Positions 7,115-8,003 of a stretch of DNA of 8,003 bases are shown here, piece after piece. The notes under the pieces were generated by a model that worked only from the letters and a program-made list of their open reading frames with translations, ran no database searches and was not told where the DNA came from. The translations under genes were made by a program, and so were the position numbers. Each line of letters begins with the position of its first letter. Position 1 is the stretch's first letter. Source of the DNA: Betaproteobacteria bacterium (GTDB lineage: Bacteria > Pseudomonadota > Gammaproteobacteria > Burkholderiales > Burkholderiaceae); the NCBI GenBank assembly GCA_018969885.1, contig JAGWXN010000151.1, forward strand, positions 1 through 8,003. The letters are read 5' to 3'.

Positions 7115-8003
7115 GACTGAGACCCATCACCTCGCGGACATCACGCATGGTTTCCTGCGCGAGTTTGCGGGCACGATCGCATCCGTCAGCAATGATGTTG
7201 CGCAGCAGGCTCGGGTCATCGACATAGGGTTGTGCGCGCTCCAGAAAGCCCTGCTGCTCCTTCAGCACGGCGTCGACCACCGGCTGTTTGCATTCCAGAC
7301 AACCGATTCCCGCCGTGGTGCACCCCGCGCGCACCCAGTCACGGGTTTCGTCGTTGGAGTAAACGACATGCAACTGCCAAACCGGGCAACGCCCGGGATC
7401 GCCCGGGTCGGTTCGCCGCACGCGCGCCGGATCGGTGGGCATCGTACGGATCTTGCGCGTGACCGACTCGGGATCTTCGCGCATGCCGATCGAATTGCCG
7501 TAGCTCTTCGACATTTTCTGACCGTCGATTCCGGGCATCCGCGAGGCTTCGGTGAGTAACGCCTGCGGCTCGGCAAGAATGATCTTTCGGCTTCCCTCAA
7601 GCCAGCCAAAGAGCCGCTCGCGGTCGCCCAGGCTGAGATTGGGCGATTGGTCGAGCAGTTCGTGCGCCTGCTGCAGGGCTTCATCATCGCCCTGCTCCTG
7701 AAAGCGCGTACGCAGTTGCTGATACATCCGCGCGCGCTTGCTGCCGAGGCGTTTGACCGCCTCGCGAGCCTTATCCTCAAAGCCCGGCTCGCGGCCGAAA
7801 AGATGGTTGAAGCGGCGCGCGATCTCGCGCGTGAGCTCGATATGCGGCACCTGGTCTTCGCCAACCGGAACGAAGGCGGCGCGATACATCAGGATATCGG
7901 CCGCCTGGAGCAGCGGGTAGCCCAGAAAACCGTAGGTGGCGAGATCGCGATCCGAGAGCTTTTCCTGCTGGTCCTTGTAGGTCGGCACGCGCTCGAGCCA
8001 GCC
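7107..8003 (-). CDS. trpS: Tryptophan-tRNA ligase (TrpRS), N-terminal part beyond the window
   Basis: The visible 298 residues are the C-terminal part of a class I tRNA synthetase that charges tRNA-Trp. The frame is open to the window edge (codons GWLER before VPTYKDQQ), so the GTG at 7988 is an internal valine. The missing start, perhaps about 100 residues, should hold the ATP-binding HIGH-like motif. Visible hallmarks are YPLLQAADIL and GEDQVPHIELTR near the tryptophan pocket, and KMSKS encoded at 7503-7517 in GQKMSKSYGN. Compared with the short E. coli enzyme there are roughly 65 extra helical residues before KMSKS, as I recall for other betaproteobacterial TrpRS. Downstream of the RRTDPGDP stretch are four cysteines in the pattern C-x21-C-x6-C-x2-C, close to the [4Fe-4S] motif of Thermotoga maritima TrpRS. 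It is the first visible gene of the minus-strand operon. Confidence 0.96.
   Translation of the reverse strand, partial: GWLERVPTYKDQQEKLSDRDLATYGFLGYPLLQAADILMYRAAFVPVGEDQVPHIELTREIARRFNHLFGREPGFEDKAREAVKRLGSKRARMYQQLRTRFQEQGDDEALQQAHELLDQSPNLSLGDRERLFGWLEGSRKIILAEPQALLTEASRMPGIDGQKMSKSYGNSIGMREDPESVTRKIRTMPTDPARVRRTDPGDPGRCPVWQLHVVYSNDETRDWVRAGCTTAGIGCLECKQPVVDAVLKEQQGFLERAQPYVDDPSLLRNIIADGCDRARKLAQETMRDVREVMGLSHD
7126..7133 (-). promoter_or_regulatory. Ribosome binding site of the methyltransferase gene inside trpS
   Basis: On the minus strand this reads GAGGTGAT, a strong match to the anti-Shine-Dalgarno complement, eleven bases before ATG 7114. It lies in the last codons of trpS, so the methyltransferase is probably translated by coupling to trpS. 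Confidence 0.5.

Noticed and set aside
7986..7988. GTG as the start of trpS
   Set aside because: The frame continues to the window edge with codons that fit the TrpRS sequence before PTYKDQQ, and the N-terminal ATP-binding half would be missing.

Overview
The window is GC-rich, densely packed bacterial chromosome with seven protein genes and no RNA genes, insertion sequences, CRISPR arrays or integrated elements that I can see. A betaproteobacterium, most likely in the Burkholderiales, is suggested by the order trpS / small methyltransferase / dapA / bamC / metallo-beta-lactamase-fold hydrolase on one strand, by the long type of TrpRS with an insertion before KMSKS, and by the style of the BamC protein. 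This is inferred from remembered gene order and protein features, not from a search.

Left part (1-3500): an NdvA-type exporter of the ABC superfamily (+ strand) runs tail to tail into a SlyD-like FKBP prolyl isomerase (- strand), and their stop codons share the four bases TTAA. The SlyD-like gene is divergent from a roxA/ycfD-type JmjC ribosomal oxygenase gene (+ strand), with only 20 bases between the two start codons. The adjacency is of interest because E. coli SlyD is a ribosome-associated folding factor and YcfD/RoxA hydroxylates ribosomal protein L16.

Right part (3598-8003): five genes on the minus strand, read from right to left, look like one operon: trpS (start lies beyond the window), a class I SAM methyltransferase (overlaps trpS by 8 bases), dapA (28-base gap), bamC (2-base gap) and a WalJ/YycJ-like metallo-hydrolase (61-base gap). 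The operon would mix tRNA charging, lysine/diaminopimelate synthesis for the cell wall, and outer membrane protein assembly. dapA-bamC linkage is also known in E. coli (dapA-nlpB). The 97-base convergent gap between roxA and the hydrolase shows only a short palindrome and no convincing terminator. The operon promoter must lie right of the window.

This is a core-genome region of mostly familiar genes. I found no convincing undescribed system. The point most worth checking is a four-cysteine pattern in TrpRS that nearly matches the [4Fe-4S] motif of Thermotoga TrpRS. Other oddities concern start sites and compact gene junctions.
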